A stretch of 42,401 nucleotides of DNA from Bacteroidota bacterium. Lineage in GTDB: Bacteria > Bacteroidota > Ignavibacteria > SZUA-365. The notes beneath the pieces were generated by a model. It was not told where the DNA came from. It saw nothing but the letters and a program-made list of their open reading frames with translations, and searched no databases. The DNA lies in contig QKAF01000103.1 in NCBI GenBank assembly GCA_003246455.1, forward strand, positions 1 to 42,401. The letters run 5' to 3'. A program made the position numbers and the translations under genes. Numbering within the stretch: position 1 is the first letter of the stretch; every line of letters begins with the position of its first letter. Positions 24,400 to 33,187 of this stretch are shown in pieces.

Positions 24400-24580
24400 A
24401 GATAACCCTCTGATGAAAAATGATTCGTGTACAAACGGATATGGGAAACATACGCAATGCGCGGGACAATCGGTAGGGGGCCGCGGCACGGCCGCATATC
24501 CCCGGGCCCGGGACCCGCGGCGCCCCCCTTGCGCGCGCCGGACAGCTTTTCCGGCATCGCATCATTCCGTAACTTATGAG

Positions 24581-25408
24581 ATGGCTACTGCGAATCAGGA
24601 CACATACCTTCAGACCGCCATCCACGCCGCGCGAGAGGCGGGAGCGATCCTCCGGCATCATCTCGGCGACCTGCGGGAAATCGAGGTGAAGAACGAACAG
24701 CAGTTCAATCTCGTCACGGAAGCGGATCGCAATTCCGAACGCCGCATCGTCGAGATTCTCCTCGCCGCCTTTCCCGATCACGGCATTCTCGGCGAGGAAG
24801 GCGGGGTGCGCAATCCCGGCGCCTCGCACAAATGGATCATCGATCCGCTGGACGGCACGACCAACTATACGCACGCCTTCCCGATCTTCAGCATCTCCAT
24901 CGCACTCGAGATCGAGGGGACGGTGGAAGTCGGTGTGATATTCGATCCCATGCGCGACGAGATGTTCCACGCCGAACGGACGCGCGGTGCATTTCTCAAC
25001 GGCAGGCGGATGCACGTTTCCGACACCGCGAGCATCGAGAAGTCCATGCTGGTGACGGGCTTCCCGTACAACATCCGGGAGAACCCGGATTACTGCTACG
25101 AGCGCTTCATCGGATTCCTGAAAGAAGCCCAGGCCATCCGCCGCCTCGGCAGCGCGGCCTTGGACTGCGCCTATGTGGCGGCCGGCCGCCTCGACGGCTT
25201 CTGGGAAGTATCGCTGCAGCCGTGGGACAAAGCCGCGGGGCACCTGCTGATCGAGGAGGCCGGGGGCAGCGTTTCTGATTTCAGCGGCGCGCCGCACGAT
25301 ATTTATCAGCTGCCCTTTCTCGGCAGCAACGGACGCATCCACGCAGACATGCTGCGCGTGCTCGAGGATGCGAAATCACTTGTCATCTCGATGAAAGCGC
25401 GGACCTGA
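24581..25408 (+). CDS. Inositol monophosphatase family protein
   Basis: The 275-residue enzyme belongs to the lithium-sensitive sugar-phosphatase family (inositol-1-phosphatase, and in some members fructose bisphosphatase or histidinol-phosphatase). Metal-binding motifs are present: GEEGG at 71-75, DPLDGTTN at 88-95 and D216 in QPWDKAAG. Length matches the family, with no signal peptide, so it is cytoplasmic. ATG 24581 is the start because the family begins there; 82 upstream codons are not similar. There is no clear ribosome site (TTATGAG precedes). It is divergent from the phosphofructokinase gene and 42 bp upstream of the PfkB kinase. The substrate is not determined; inositol phosphate is only one option. 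Confidence 0.9.
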   Translation: MATANQDTYLQTAIHAAREAGAILRHHLGDLREIEVKNEQQFNLVTEADRNSERRIVEILLAAFPDHGILGEEGGVRNPGASHKWIIDPLDGTTNYTHAFPIFSISIALEIEGTVEVGVIFDPMRDEMFHAERTRGAFLNGRRMHVSDTASIEKSMLVTGFPYNIRENPDYCYERFIGFLKEAQAIRRLGSAALDCAYVAAGRLDGFWEVSLQPWDKAAGHLLIEEAGGSVSDFSGAPHDIYQLPFLGSNGRIHADMLRVLEDAKSLVISMKART

Positions 25409-25450
25409 CACTGCGTCGGTCCGCCATTCAAACGAATCAGGAGAAAGTTC

Positions 25451-26356
25451 ATGAGCGTACTTGTCGTCGGGTCCGTCGCCCTCGATTACCTGGAAACCCC
25501 GTACGGAAAAATGGAGCAGGCCCTCGGCGGCTCCGCCACTTTCTGCTCCGTCTCCGCCAGCTACCTCACCGAGGACGTGCGCTGCGTGGGCATCGTCGGC
25601 AGCGATTTTCCGGAGGAACACATCCGCTTTCTCACCTCCCGCAAAATCAACCTGCTGGGACTCGTGCGCGAGAGCGAAGGCAAGACCTTCAGCTGGGGCG
25701 GGCGCTACCACGACGACATGAACACGCGTGACACGCTGTACACCGAGCTCGGCGTCTTCGAGCATTTTCACCCGGTCATTCCCGACGAATGGAAAAAAAG
25801 CGAGTTCGTGCTGCTCGGCAATATTCACCCTTCCCTGCAGATGGAAGTGCTCGACCAGATCGAGGAACCGCGTCTCGTGGTCTGCGACACGATGAACCTG
25901 TGGATCGACATCAGCAAGAAGGAACTCAAGGCCGTCCTCAAGAAAGTGAACGTGCTCATCCTCAACGACGAGGAGGCGCGCATGCTCACCGGCGAACGCA
26001 ACCTGATCGCGGCCGGACAGAAGATGCTCCGCATGGGGCCGCAGGTCGTCGTGATCAAGAAAGGCGAGCACGGCGCGGTGCTGATGTCGAAGGACAGCTA
26101 TTTCTCCGCTCCCGCCTTCCCGCTCGAAGGCATCAAGGATCCGACAGGCGCGGGCGACACCTTCGCCGGCGGCTTCATCGGATGGCTCGCGCGCACGAAT
26201 GACATCAGCGTGGCGAACATGCGGAAAGCCGTCGTGTACGGCAGCGCGCTGGCGTCGTTCTGCGTCGAGGAATTCAGCATCGACGGCATCCGCGCGCTGG
26301 ACGCCGACAAGCTCGCGGAACGGTTCGCGACCTTCCGCACGATTTCGAACTTCTGA
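25451..26356 (+). CDS. PfkB family sugar or nucleoside kinase
   Basis: The 301-residue kinase has the PfkB fold: VVGSVALDYLETPYG at the start (with GS-x-x-x-D, the substrate end), ALGGSATFCSVSASYLT (GG motif), and DPTGAGDTFAGGF at 230-242 with the catalytic base D236. NDEEARMLTGE (near 175-185) is a second signature. AGGAGAAAG lies before the ATG. The gene directly precedes mtnA (51 bp) and follows the IMPase gene. Known family substrates include ribose, fructose, adenosine and 5-deoxyribose; the pairing with MtnA suggests a ribose-type substrate but this is inference. Confidence 0.9.
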   Translation: MSVLVVGSVALDYLETPYGKMEQALGGSATFCSVSASYLTEDVRCVGIVGSDFPEEHIRFLTSRKINLLGLVRESEGKTFSWGGRYHDDMNTRDTLYTELGVFEHFHPVIPDEWKKSEFVLLGNIHPSLQMEVLDQIEEPRLVVCDTMNLWIDISKKELKAVLKKVNVLILNDEEARMLTGERNLIAAGQKMLRMGPQVVVIKKGEHGAVLMSKDSYFSAPAFPLEGIKDPTGAGDTFAGGFIGWLARTNDISVANMRKAVVYGSALASFCVEEFSIDGIRALDADKLAERFATFRTISNF

Positions 26357-26407
26357 CACATCCGCAGGCGGACGTCCTGCCATCGACCAACGATCACGGC
26401 TGGCAGA

Positions 26408-27454
26408 ATGAATGACAACATTGCGGTCATCGAACTGACCGCGGCGACACTCCGTTTCCTCGATCAGACCCGGCTTCCGGCCGAAGCGGTAATGGTCGAA
26501 ACCACCGACCACCGCGTCATGCTCGACGCGATCCGGCGCCTGCAGGTGCGCGGGGCACCTCTGATCGGTATCGCCGCGGCGTACGGCGTCACGATTGCCG
26601 CGCGCGAGCGGCTGAGCGAAACCGGCGGCGACGATGCGTCCTTCCAAAGCGCCCTGCTCACGGTCTGCGATGCGTTCGCCGCGACGAGACCGACCGCCGT
26701 GAACCTGTTCTGGGCCCTCGCCCGCATGCGCGAGATCATCGCGCGTCCCCTTTCCCCCGAAATGCTGACGACCGAACTCGAACGCGAGGCGCGCGCCATA
26801 CATGCCGACGACGCACTGCGCTGCGGCGCCATCGGCCGCCACGGCGCGGAAATCATTCCCGCCGGCGCCGGTGTCATCACCCACTGCAACTCCGGCGCGC
26901 TGGCCACCGGCGGCGACGGAACGGCGTTCGCCGTGCTGCTCGAAGCCCACCGCCAGGGAAAAAACATCCATGTGTACGCCGATGAAACGCGGCCGCTGCT
27001 CCAGGGCGCGCGCCTGACAATGTGGGAGCTGCAGCGGAACCGGATCCCCGCGACCCTCATCACCGACAGCACGGCAGCGATGCTGATGCGGCAGGGACGG
27101 GTGCTGGTCGCGATCACCGGCGCCGACCGCATCGCCGCGAACGGCGACGCGGCAAACAAGATCGGCACGTACGGGCTCGCCGTCGCCGCCCGGCATCACG
27201 GCATTCCTTTCTACATCGCCGCCCCGTTCTCGACGGTCGATCTTTCGCTCCCCACCGGGGAGTCGATTCCCATCGAAGAGCGGAGCGGCGAGGAGATCAC
27301 GCGCATCCGGGACATCGCCCTCGCACCGGACGGATCAGACACCTATGCGCCGGCTTTCGACGTCACTCCCGCGGAACTGATCACGGGCATCGTCACGGAG
27401 AGGGGAATAATTACCCCGCCGTACACTGAAACTCTTCGCTCCCTGCACCCGTAG
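26408..27454 (+). CDS. mtnA: S-methyl-5-thioribose-1-phosphate isomerase
   Basis: The 348-residue enzyme converts 5-methylthioribose 1-phosphate to methylthioribulose 1-phosphate in the methionine salvage pathway. It shows the family motifs RRLQVRGAPLIGIAAAYGV near 44-62, C160 in THCNSGALATGGDGTA, YADETRPLLQGARLT near 190-204, and D240 in TGADRIAANGDAANKIGTY; C160 and D240 are the catalytic pair. The length equals the family norm. The start ATG 26408 has only weak ribosome-site match (CGGCTGGCAG). It is followed by recO after 13 bp, so these genes are probably one unit. Other salvage genes (mtnB, C, D, K) are not in the window, so the pathway may be partial or scattered; paralogues also act on 5-deoxyribose 1-phosphate. 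Confidence 0.95.
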   Translation: MNDNIAVIELTAATLRFLDQTRLPAEAVMVETTDHRVMLDAIRRLQVRGAPLIGIAAAYGVTIAARERLSETGGDDASFQSALLTVCDAFAATRPTAVNLFWALARMREIIARPLSPEMLTTELEREARAIHADDALRCGAIGRHGAEIIPAGAGVITHCNSGALATGGDGTAFAVLLEAHRQGKNIHVYADETRPLLQGARLTMWELQRNRIPATLITDSTAAMLMRQGRVLVAITGADRIAANGDAANKIGTYGLAVAARHHGIPFYIAAPFSTVDLSLPTGESIPIEERSGEEITRIRDIALAPDGSDTYAPAFDVTPAELITGIVTERGIITPPYTETLRSLHP

Positions 27455-27467
27455 GGGAGGATTGCCC

Positions 27468-28235
27468 ATGATTGTCAAGACGGATGCCATCGTGTTACGC
27501 AGCATGAAGTACGGGGAAACCAGCAAGATCCTGACGCTGTATACGCGCGAATTCGGGCGTATGAGCGTTATCGTGAAAGGCGCGCGGGGCGCGAAATCCA
27601 AATTCGGCGCCGCGCTCGACGTAATGAGTCACAGCAGCGTCGTCATGTACAAAAAGGAACAGCGCGAACTGCAGCTCCTCACGCAGGCCGATCTGATCGA
27701 CCAGTACCGCCGCATCATCGACCATCCCGATCGTCTCATGTACGGATTCGCACTGCTCGAATTCCTTTCCTCCACCGTCAACGGCGAGGAGGCGCACGAG
27801 GAACTCTACGCCGTGCTCGAGCATTCTCTCGCCGCGCTGAATGCCGCCGATGCGCGTCCGGCGGCCGTCCTCCTCCACTACCTTCTGCGGCTGATCCATG
27901 CGCTCGGCCTGGGCATCGACGTGCGGCACTGCGTGCGATGCCGCGCGGATTTCAGCGAAGAATCGACCCTGCAGCGGCACGCCGCCTTTTCCGAGACGCA
28001 CGGCGGTTTCACCTGCGCCCAGTGTCCGCCGGCGCCCGACAGCCTGCGAACCTCGGTGGAGACTGTCGGCATCCTACGTTGGCTGGACACCCACGCCGTC
28101 GATCAGAGCTCTCGGCTGGCCGTGTCCGAGCGCGCGGCGAAAGAAGGGCTGCAGCTCCTGCAGCGACACCTCTCGTCGCATGTCCCGGAGATGCGAAAGG
28201 TCAAATCGGCGTCCATGCTTGACTTGTTTTCGTGA
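27468..28235 (+). CDS. recO: DNA repair protein RecO
   Basis: RecO helps load RecA onto SSB-coated single-stranded DNA. The 255-residue product starts with the OB-fold domain (MIVKTDAIVLRSMKYGETSKIL and TLYTREFGRMSVIVKGARG). A helical region follows, then a zinc site with C-x-x-C pairs (CVRC at about 149-152 and CAQC near 178-181), as in many RecO proteins. GGGGAGG seven bases before ATG 27468 sets the start over the TTG two codons earlier. It lies 13 bp after mtnA, a common arrangement being co-transcription rather than functional linkage. Confidence 0.94.
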   Translation: MIVKTDAIVLRSMKYGETSKILTLYTREFGRMSVIVKGARGAKSKFGAALDVMSHSSVVMYKKEQRELQLLTQADLIDQYRRIIDHPDRLMYGFALLEFLSSTVNGEEAHEELYAVLEHSLAALNAADARPAAVLLHYLLRLIHALGLGIDVRHCVRCRADFSEESTLQRHAAFSETHGGFTCAQCPPAPDSLRTSVETVGILRWLDTHAVDQSSRLAVSERAAKEGLQLLQRHLSSHVPEMRKVKSASMLDLFS

Positions 28236-28371
28236 GCTTTGCGATATTTGATGTTAGCCCCTTGTCTCACAATGGCATTTTTATGACACGATTGTTGTTA
28301 CCGTTGTAGAGTATTTGTTCCGGCGGCTCGACCGCCATTCACTAAGTTACTCTGATCAGGAGGTACACATC

Positions 28372-29892
28372 ATGTCAAAGCGTGCAGTTCTCACCGCGAT
28401 CGTGTTCGTGAGCGTGGGAATCCTCTCCGGCGCCGTGCTTGTCAGCAGCTTCACCGGGGCCGGCCTATTCGCAGACTCCCGCATTTCCTTCAATACAGAA
28501 GCTCCGTTTACTCCATCGGCGAGCGTCGCCGAACTCAACAATACATTCAGCGATGTCGCGGGCCGCGTCAATCCTCAGGTCGTTTACATCATGGTGAAGG
28601 CCGAGACGAAGCAGTCGGAAGAGAATCCGCACTGGTTTTTCAATATCCCGCAGCAGAACGAAGACAATATCCAGCAGGGATCCGGTTCCGGAATCATTCT
28701 GACGAAGGACGGGTATATTCTGACCAATCGCCATGTCGTGGAAAACGCGATCAAGGACGGCATCAAGGTGACGCTCTTCGATAACCGCGAGTTCGACGCC
28801 CGGGTGGTCGGTGAGGATGAATACACCGATATCGCCGTCATCAAGATCGACGCCGACGATCTCTCCCCGGCTTCGCTCGGAAACTCCGACGACGTGAAAG
28901 TCGGTGAATGGGTGATGGCCGTGGGGAACCCGCTCGGGTTCACTTCCACCGTCACTGCCGGCATCGTTTCCGCCATCAGCCGCAACATCGGCATCATGCG
29001 CGACCGCCAGGGCCTGGGCATCGAGAATTTCATCCAGACCGACGCCGCCGTCAATCCCGGAAACAGCGGCGGGGCGCTGGTGAATCTCGAGGGACAGGTC
29101 ATCGGCGTCAATACCGCTATCGCGGGCGGCCGCAGCGGCACCTACGTCGGCTACAGCTTCGCCGTGCCCATCAACCTTGCGAAGGCCGTTGCCAAATCGC
29201 TGATGAAGGACGGGAAATACGAGCGCGGCTACATCGGAATCCGCATCAAGGATATCAATGCCAAGTTTGCCGAAGCGCTGGGGATGGACGTCTACAAGGG
29301 CGTGTTCGTCGAAAGTCTCGTGCCTGACGGCGCAGGCAAGGCCGCCGGTCTCAAGGACGGCGACGCGATCGTCGAAGTCGACGGCAAGCCGGTCGAAAGT
29401 TCGAACCAGCTGCAGGCCCGCGTCGGCATGAAGCATCCGGGAGAAACCGTCTCGCTGAAAATCTGGCGCGACGGGAAGTACCTCACGAAGACCGTGACGC
29501 TGAAGGCCCAGGAAGTGGACGATGAACTCGCGGACGCGGGAGACTCGAAGGACATCGAGGAGAAATCCATCGACATGTCGAAGCCGATGACCTTCGAGAA
29601 GGCCGGATTCTCCGTCAAGCCGATCACGGACGAGGCCAAGCAGTCCCTCGACATCGATAAGGGCGTCCTCGTCGACAATGTGAAGCGAAACTCCCCCGCA
29701 GACGATGCCACCCTGAGGAAGGGCCTGGTCATCTTCGAAGCCGTGAGGAAAGGTCAGCGCGTCGAAATCAACTCCGTGGCCGATTTCAAGAAATTCGCCA
29801 AGTCTCTCGATGACGGCGAGTCGGTCCTGCTGCGCGTCAAGTATTCCAGCAAGGACGTGACCTTCCTGCCGATCAAGGCTCCGCTGGAGTAA
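28372..29892 (+). CDS. htrA: HtrA/DegP family serine protease with two PDZ domains
   Basis: The 506-residue periplasmic protease degrades or refolds damaged envelope proteins. Residues 1-25 are a signal or anchor. The trypsin-like domain has H121 in NRHVV, D153 in YTDIAVIKI and S232 in NPGNSGGAL, so the catalytic triad is complete. PDZ domain 1 runs from about 280-375 (GYIGIRIKDINAKFAEALG, DGAGKAAGLKDGDAIVEVDG), and PDZ domain 2 from about 405-500 (GFSVKPITDEAKQSLDIDKG). The AGGAGG nine bases before the ATG is an excellent ribosome site. The 136-bp upstream gap has no certain promoter. It is followed by a strong terminator shared with the convergent PAP2 gene. Confidence 0.95.
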   Translation: MSKRAVLTAIVFVSVGILSGAVLVSSFTGAGLFADSRISFNTEAPFTPSASVAELNNTFSDVAGRVNPQVVYIMVKAETKQSEENPHWFFNIPQQNEDNIQQGSGSGIILTKDGYILTNRHVVENAIKDGIKVTLFDNREFDARVVGEDEYTDIAVIKIDADDLSPASLGNSDDVKVGEWVMAVGNPLGFTSTVTAGIVSAISRNIGIMRDRQGLGIENFIQTDAAVNPGNSGGALVNLEGQVIGVNTAIAGGRSGTYVGYSFAVPINLAKAVAKSLMKDGKYERGYIGIRIKDINAKFAEALGMDVYKGVFVESLVPDGAGKAAGLKDGDAIVEVDGKPVESSNQLQARVGMKHPGETVSLKIWRDGKYLTKTVTLKAQEVDDELADAGDSKDIEEKSIDMSKPMTFEKAGFSVKPITDEAKQSLDIDKGVLVDNVKRNSPADDATLRKGLVIFEAVRKGQRVEINSVADFKKFAKSLDDGESVLLRVKYSSKDVTFLPIKAPLE

Positions 29893-29940
29893 TGAATCCG
29901 GAGAATGAGCCGACAGGCTCGTCTCCAAGGCAACCCGAAC

Positions 29941-29972
29941 AAGAAAGGGCATCCCCAGGGATGCCCTTTCTT
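29941..29972. terminator. Bidirectional terminator between htrA and PAP2 genes
   Basis: AAGAAAGGGCATCC (29941-29954) pairs perfectly with GGATGCCCTTTCTT (29959-29972) over a CCAG loop. The A-rich start and T-rich end make it functional in both directions, fitting the convergent gene arrangement. Confidence 0.85.
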
Positions 29973-30045
29973 CGTTACTGGCGTTTACGGAAGCTGTCGT
30001 CCGCCGTCGGACCAGCCTGACGGCCGGAGACTCGCCGCAGCGCGC

Positions 30046-30663
30046 TCATTCTCCGTTTCGGATATTCCGCAGTGTATAAAAGACGATGACCGCTAGGAAC
30101 ATTCCCCCCGCCACATCGAGCAGGTAGTGCTGCCGCACGAGCAGCGTGGATGCGGCGATGGCGATGGCGACGACGACGAGGACGATGCTGACCGGGGCCG
30201 GACCGCGTTCATGAAGCGCGAGCAGGGCGATCAGCGTGGGGTTCGCCACATGCAGCGACGGAAACGCATTCCATCGGGCATCGAGTCCGAACATGAAGCT
30301 GAGCACCGGGGAGGCGTCCGCCGGCAGCGCGGTCCGTTCAGGACCCATGGTCGGCAGCAGCGCGAAGAACGCGAACGCGAGCAGGTTCATCGCGATGAAG
30401 TTCACGTATGCTTGGTTCAGAAAGGCCGCGCTTCGGCGAACGGCGAACAGCGCAAGCACGATGACATAGGCGATCAGGTACACGAATACCATTTCGGGAA
30501 CAAACGGCCACACCGCGTCGATCGGCAGGGCCGGATCGAATACCGCTCCCCGCTGCGCGCCGATCCACCCCGTGAAGTAATACAGCGGCACCCACAACGC
30601 GTAGCATCCGGCCATGATGAGCAGGTAGCGCGGTGCGGAGTATGTCTCTGGGAAGAAACGCAT
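30046..30663 (-). CDS. PAP2 superfamily membrane phosphatase
   Basis: The 205-residue integral membrane protein has about five or six hydrophobic helices. The active-site motifs of the phosphatidic-acid-phosphatase superfamily are present: FPSLHVANP (about 134-142, with the conserved S and H) and TLLVRQHYLLDVAGG (about 172-186, with R-x-H and D). The first KxxxxxxRP motif is not obvious; this is the pattern of the inositolphosphotransferase/Aur1-like branch. Probable substrates are lipid phosphates or phospholipid head groups, acting on the outer face of the inner membrane. It converges on htrA and is divergent from the PorV-like gene 142 bp away. I see no clear promoter in that 142-bp gap. 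Confidence 0.85.
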   Translation of the reverse strand: MRFFPETYSAPRYLLIMAGCYALWVPLYYFTGWIGAQRGAVFDPALPIDAVWPFVPEMVFVYLIAYVIVLALFAVRRSAAFLNQAYVNFIAMNLLAFAFFALLPTMGPERTALPADASPVLSFMFGLDARWNAFPSLHVANPTLIALLALHERGPAPVSIVLVVVAIAIAASTLLVRQHYLLDVAGGMFLAVIVFYTLRNIRNGE

Positions 30664-30805
30664 ACCGGAAAATACGCAAACCCCGGCGGAATCAGCGAAC
30701 GCGACCGGTCCGCCCCCTCCCGCCCCTTCCGCCCCTTCCTATTCGCCTTGCATCACGATTTTCCATTCACCATATTTTCACCTCCAAAACGAACCCGGGG
30801 TCCCT

Positions 30806-31834
30806 ATGCGTATCACAGCAGTTGCAGCGGCGATTTTTCTGGCCGTGGCGGTCATTCCGCAAATCCACGCGCAGACCGAGATTGCGAAATACGGCGGCGA
30901 GTTCATGGCCACCGGCTATGGAGGACGCGCGCTCGCGATGGGCGGTGCAAGCGTCGCGGTTGCAGGCGATGTCACTGCCGCGTACTGGAATCCCGCGGGA
31001 CTCATGCGCATGACGTATCCCGAGATCGGTCTGATGCACGAGGCACGTTTCGGCGGCCTTCTCAGCTACAATTACGGGGGCGTCGCATGGCCCTTCGGCC
31101 CGCGCTACACGCTCGCCCTGTCGGTCACACGCATGGGGGTGGACGATATTCCCGATACCCGCAGCGCACTGATCGACCTCAACGGCAACGGCCAGATCGA
31201 TCCGAATGAACGGCTCGATCCGAGCAAGGTGACCACGTTCAGTTCCGCCGATTGGGTTGCCTACCTCACCTACGCCTTCCGCGCGAACAACGATTTTTCG
31301 CTGGGCGTCAATCTCAAGCTCATCAACCGCGACCTCCTCGATGCGACCGCCATGGGCGTCGGATTCGATATCGGCGCCCTGTACCGCGTGACCGACGAGT
31401 TTTCACTCGGCGCCACCGTTCAGGACGTCACCACCACCCTCATGGCCTGGGATACCGGGCTGAACGAACTCGTCTCGCCGACGCTCAAGCTGGGCGGAGG
31501 CTACGCGCTGCAGGCCCTCGGCGGCACCATCACCCCGGCCCTCGACTTCGACATCATGTTCGAAAACCGCCGCTTCGCGTCCGCCTTCAACGTCGGCGCG
31601 GTGAGCATCAATCCTCGCGCGGGCCTGGAATACCGCTACAAGGACGTTTTCGCCCTCCGCGGCGGATACAGCGATACGCAGGATCTCACCTTCGGCGCGG
31701 GAATTCATCTGCCGAAATTGTATCTTGACTATGCCTACGGTCAGAACGACCTGTTCTCGGAATTCATTGACGCCTCGCACCGCATATCCCTGCGCATCGT
31801 GCTCGAGGAGACCAAATTCGCACGAACAGAGTAA
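30806..31834 (+). CDS. PorV/PorQ-like (UPF0164) outer membrane protein
   Basis: The 342-residue product has a signal peptide at 1-22 ending in HAQ and then the family opening GYGGRALAMGGASVAVAGDVTAAYWNPAGL, the signature of the UPF0164/PorV-type FadL-like barrels. The remainder is a 14-strand-like barrel with repeated SLGVNLK-, FSLGATVQD- and YALRGGYS-type strands; IVLEE ends the last strand. PorV is the outer-membrane shuttle of the type IX secretion system; other members are general barrels. No other type IX gene is present here, so the role is open. It begins a tight run (6, 3 and 45 bp gaps) with the DUF1684, lipoprotein and tadA genes. A GGGG lies six bases before the ATG. Confidence 0.82.
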   Translation: MRITAVAAAIFLAVAVIPQIHAQTEIAKYGGEFMATGYGGRALAMGGASVAVAGDVTAAYWNPAGLMRMTYPEIGLMHEARFGGLLSYNYGGVAWPFGPRYTLALSVTRMGVDDIPDTRSALIDLNGNGQIDPNERLDPSKVTTFSSADWVAYLTYAFRANNDFSLGVNLKLINRDLLDATAMGVGFDIGALYRVTDEFSLGATVQDVTTTLMAWDTGLNELVSPTLKLGGGYALQALGGTITPALDFDIMFENRRFASAFNVGAVSINPRAGLEYRYKDVFALRGGYSDTQDLTFGAGIHLPKLYLDYAYGQNDLFSEFIDASHRISLRIVLEETKFARTE

Positions 31835-31840
31835 ACACGC

Positions 31841-32515
31841 ATGAAACGATTCGTTCCCTTCGTAAACCGTGAGCAGTCCCTCGCGGTTTTTCTTTTCGCG
31901 ACCCTTCTGCTCCTCGCCGCCTGCGGCCAGCCGGATAAAAAAACGGACGCAGCTGCCGACGAGGGTACATCCGACATCTACACCCTCGAGGTGAAAAAGG
32001 ATCGTCTGGAGAAGGACAAATACCTGCTCACCGCGCCGAACACGCCGATCAAGGCATCGGACATGGAGCTGTTCGCCGGGCTTTCCTACTTTCCGGTCGA
32101 TAAATCCTATGCCTTCGAAACGGTGCTGCGCCGCCTGCCGGTGCCGGAGGAAGTGACGATCGCGACGTCGAAAGACCGTCCGCGCATCATGCTGCACATC
32201 GGCGAACTGCCCTTCACTGTCGGCGGACAGCCCTGCGCGCTGCAGGTGTATGCGCCGAAGGACACCACCGACGGCAGCTACTGGTTCATCCCGTTCATCG
32301 ACACGACGAACGGCCACGAAACCTACGACGGCGGCCGCTACATTGATATCGACGAGGTCGCCTCCGACACGGTATTCCTCGATTTCAACTACGCGTACAA
32401 TCCCTACTGCTCATACAACGAGCGCTACGACTGTCCGATTCCGCCAACGGACAATGTGCTGCCGATCGCCATCCGCGCCGGAGAACGCAACTATCCGCTG
32501 CATCACGAGAAATAG
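31841..32515 (+). CDS. DUF1684 domain lipoprotein
   Basis: The 224-residue product has a lipoprotein signal with LLLLAAC (lipidated cysteine near residue 28). The mature part is a DUF1684 domain, recognised by GELPFTVGGQPCALQVYAP, SYWFIPFIDTTNGHETYDGGRY and especially YAYNPYCSYNERYDCPIPPTDNVLPI close to the C-terminus, the family's most conserved segment, which ends with RAGER. The role of the domain is unknown. It starts six bases after the PorV-like gene and is followed at three bases by another lipoprotein gene, so the three are an operon. The mature protein is probably periplasmic or outer-membrane anchored. Confidence 0.9.
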   Translation: MKRFVPFVNREQSLAVFLFATLLLLAACGQPDKKTDAAADEGTSDIYTLEVKKDRLEKDKYLLTAPNTPIKASDMELFAGLSYFPVDKSYAFETVLRRLPVPEEVTIATSKDRPRIMLHIGELPFTVGGQPCALQVYAPKDTTDGSYWFIPFIDTTNGHETYDGGRYIDIDEVASDTVFLDFNYAYNPYCSYNERYDCPIPPTDNVLPIAIRAGERNYPLHHEK

Positions 32516-32518
32516 CAG

Positions 32519-33142
32519 ATGAAAACGCTTTTTCCCGCATCGCTCATCGTTCTCCTTGCCTTCGCCGCCTGCGGCGGCGGCGGACCCGCGACGGTTCGTG
32601 AGGACGCCGCGTTTCCGAAGTATCGCTACGCGGCCGTCGGCGAACTCTCGCGCGAATACCTCGCGACCGCGGACGGCATGCTTCGCGTGCGCCGTCCCGA
32701 GGGCTGGCTCCGCACTTCCGATCCCCGGAACGCGCCGTCGATTCTTCTCTGGCTGGTACGCGAGGATTACTCGGCGTCGCTTTCCTTCTCCGCCATCAAG
32801 ATGGACCCCGGCCTCTACCAGACGCTGCGCGGCGAAAACCTTACCGCCGTCGCGAAAGTGAGCCTGAGTCTGAAGGAGCGGAACGCCGACGATTCCCTGA
32901 CCGTGGTTCAGCCCGTCGAACTGTTCAAAATCGGCGGACGCATCTGCGCGGCCTATGAATACCGGGTTGCGGCGGCGGAACCGGTGATCCGCATCGTGGT
33001 GTTCGATACCGGGGCGCGCTTCATGGAATGCGCGCTGTACCCGGCGGCCGTCACGGTGACGCCGGCGGAAAACCGCCGCCTCTTCGAGCTCCAGCAGGCC
33101 GTCCTCTCCTCGATGCTCATGGACGCGGACGGGTCCGAATAG
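32519..33142 (+). CDS. Hypothetical lipoprotein
   Basis: The 207-residue product has a lipoprotein signal (LIVLLAFAAC, lipidated cysteine at about residue 18, followed by GGGG). The mature part begins with a short charged linker, then beta-rich sequence with WLRTSDPRN, LWLVREDYSASLSFSAIK and AYEYRVAAAEPVIRIVVFD. I do not recognise a family; the pattern vaguely resembles small PsbP/MOG1-like sandwich lipoproteins. There are three bases between the DUF1684 stop and this start, with no independent ribosome site, so translation is coupled. Codon use is like that of the neighbours. Confidence 0.75.
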   Translation: MKTLFPASLIVLLAFAACGGGGPATVREDAAFPKYRYAAVGELSREYLATADGMLRVRRPEGWLRTSDPRNAPSILLWLVREDYSASLSFSAIKMDPGLYQTLRGENLTAVAKVSLSLKERNADDSLTVVQPVELFKIGGRICAAYEYRVAAAEPVIRIVVFDTGARFMECALYPAAVTVTPAENRRLFELQQAVLSSMLMDADGSE

Positions 33143-33187
33143 GACGCCGCCCCGCAGCAGCAATCCCCCGGAACAGCATTCGCACGC

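Noticed and set aside
24470-24540. CCCGGGCCCGGG palindrome and GC-rich stretch between pfk and the IMPase gene
   Set aside because: It is a simple GC palindrome in a divergent gap, with no adjacent T run or repeat copy; no function can be supported.
28236-28371. Candidate promoters before htrA (TTGACT...GATATT, TTGTTG...TATTTG)
   Set aside because: Spacings between the boxes (28 and 14 bp) do not suit a standard promoter, and none stood out.
30046-30663. Alternate reading as undecaprenyl-diphosphatase (BacA) or other membrane transporter
   Set aside because: The FPSLHV and RQHYLLD motifs fit the PAP2 superfamily, and BacA motifs are absent.
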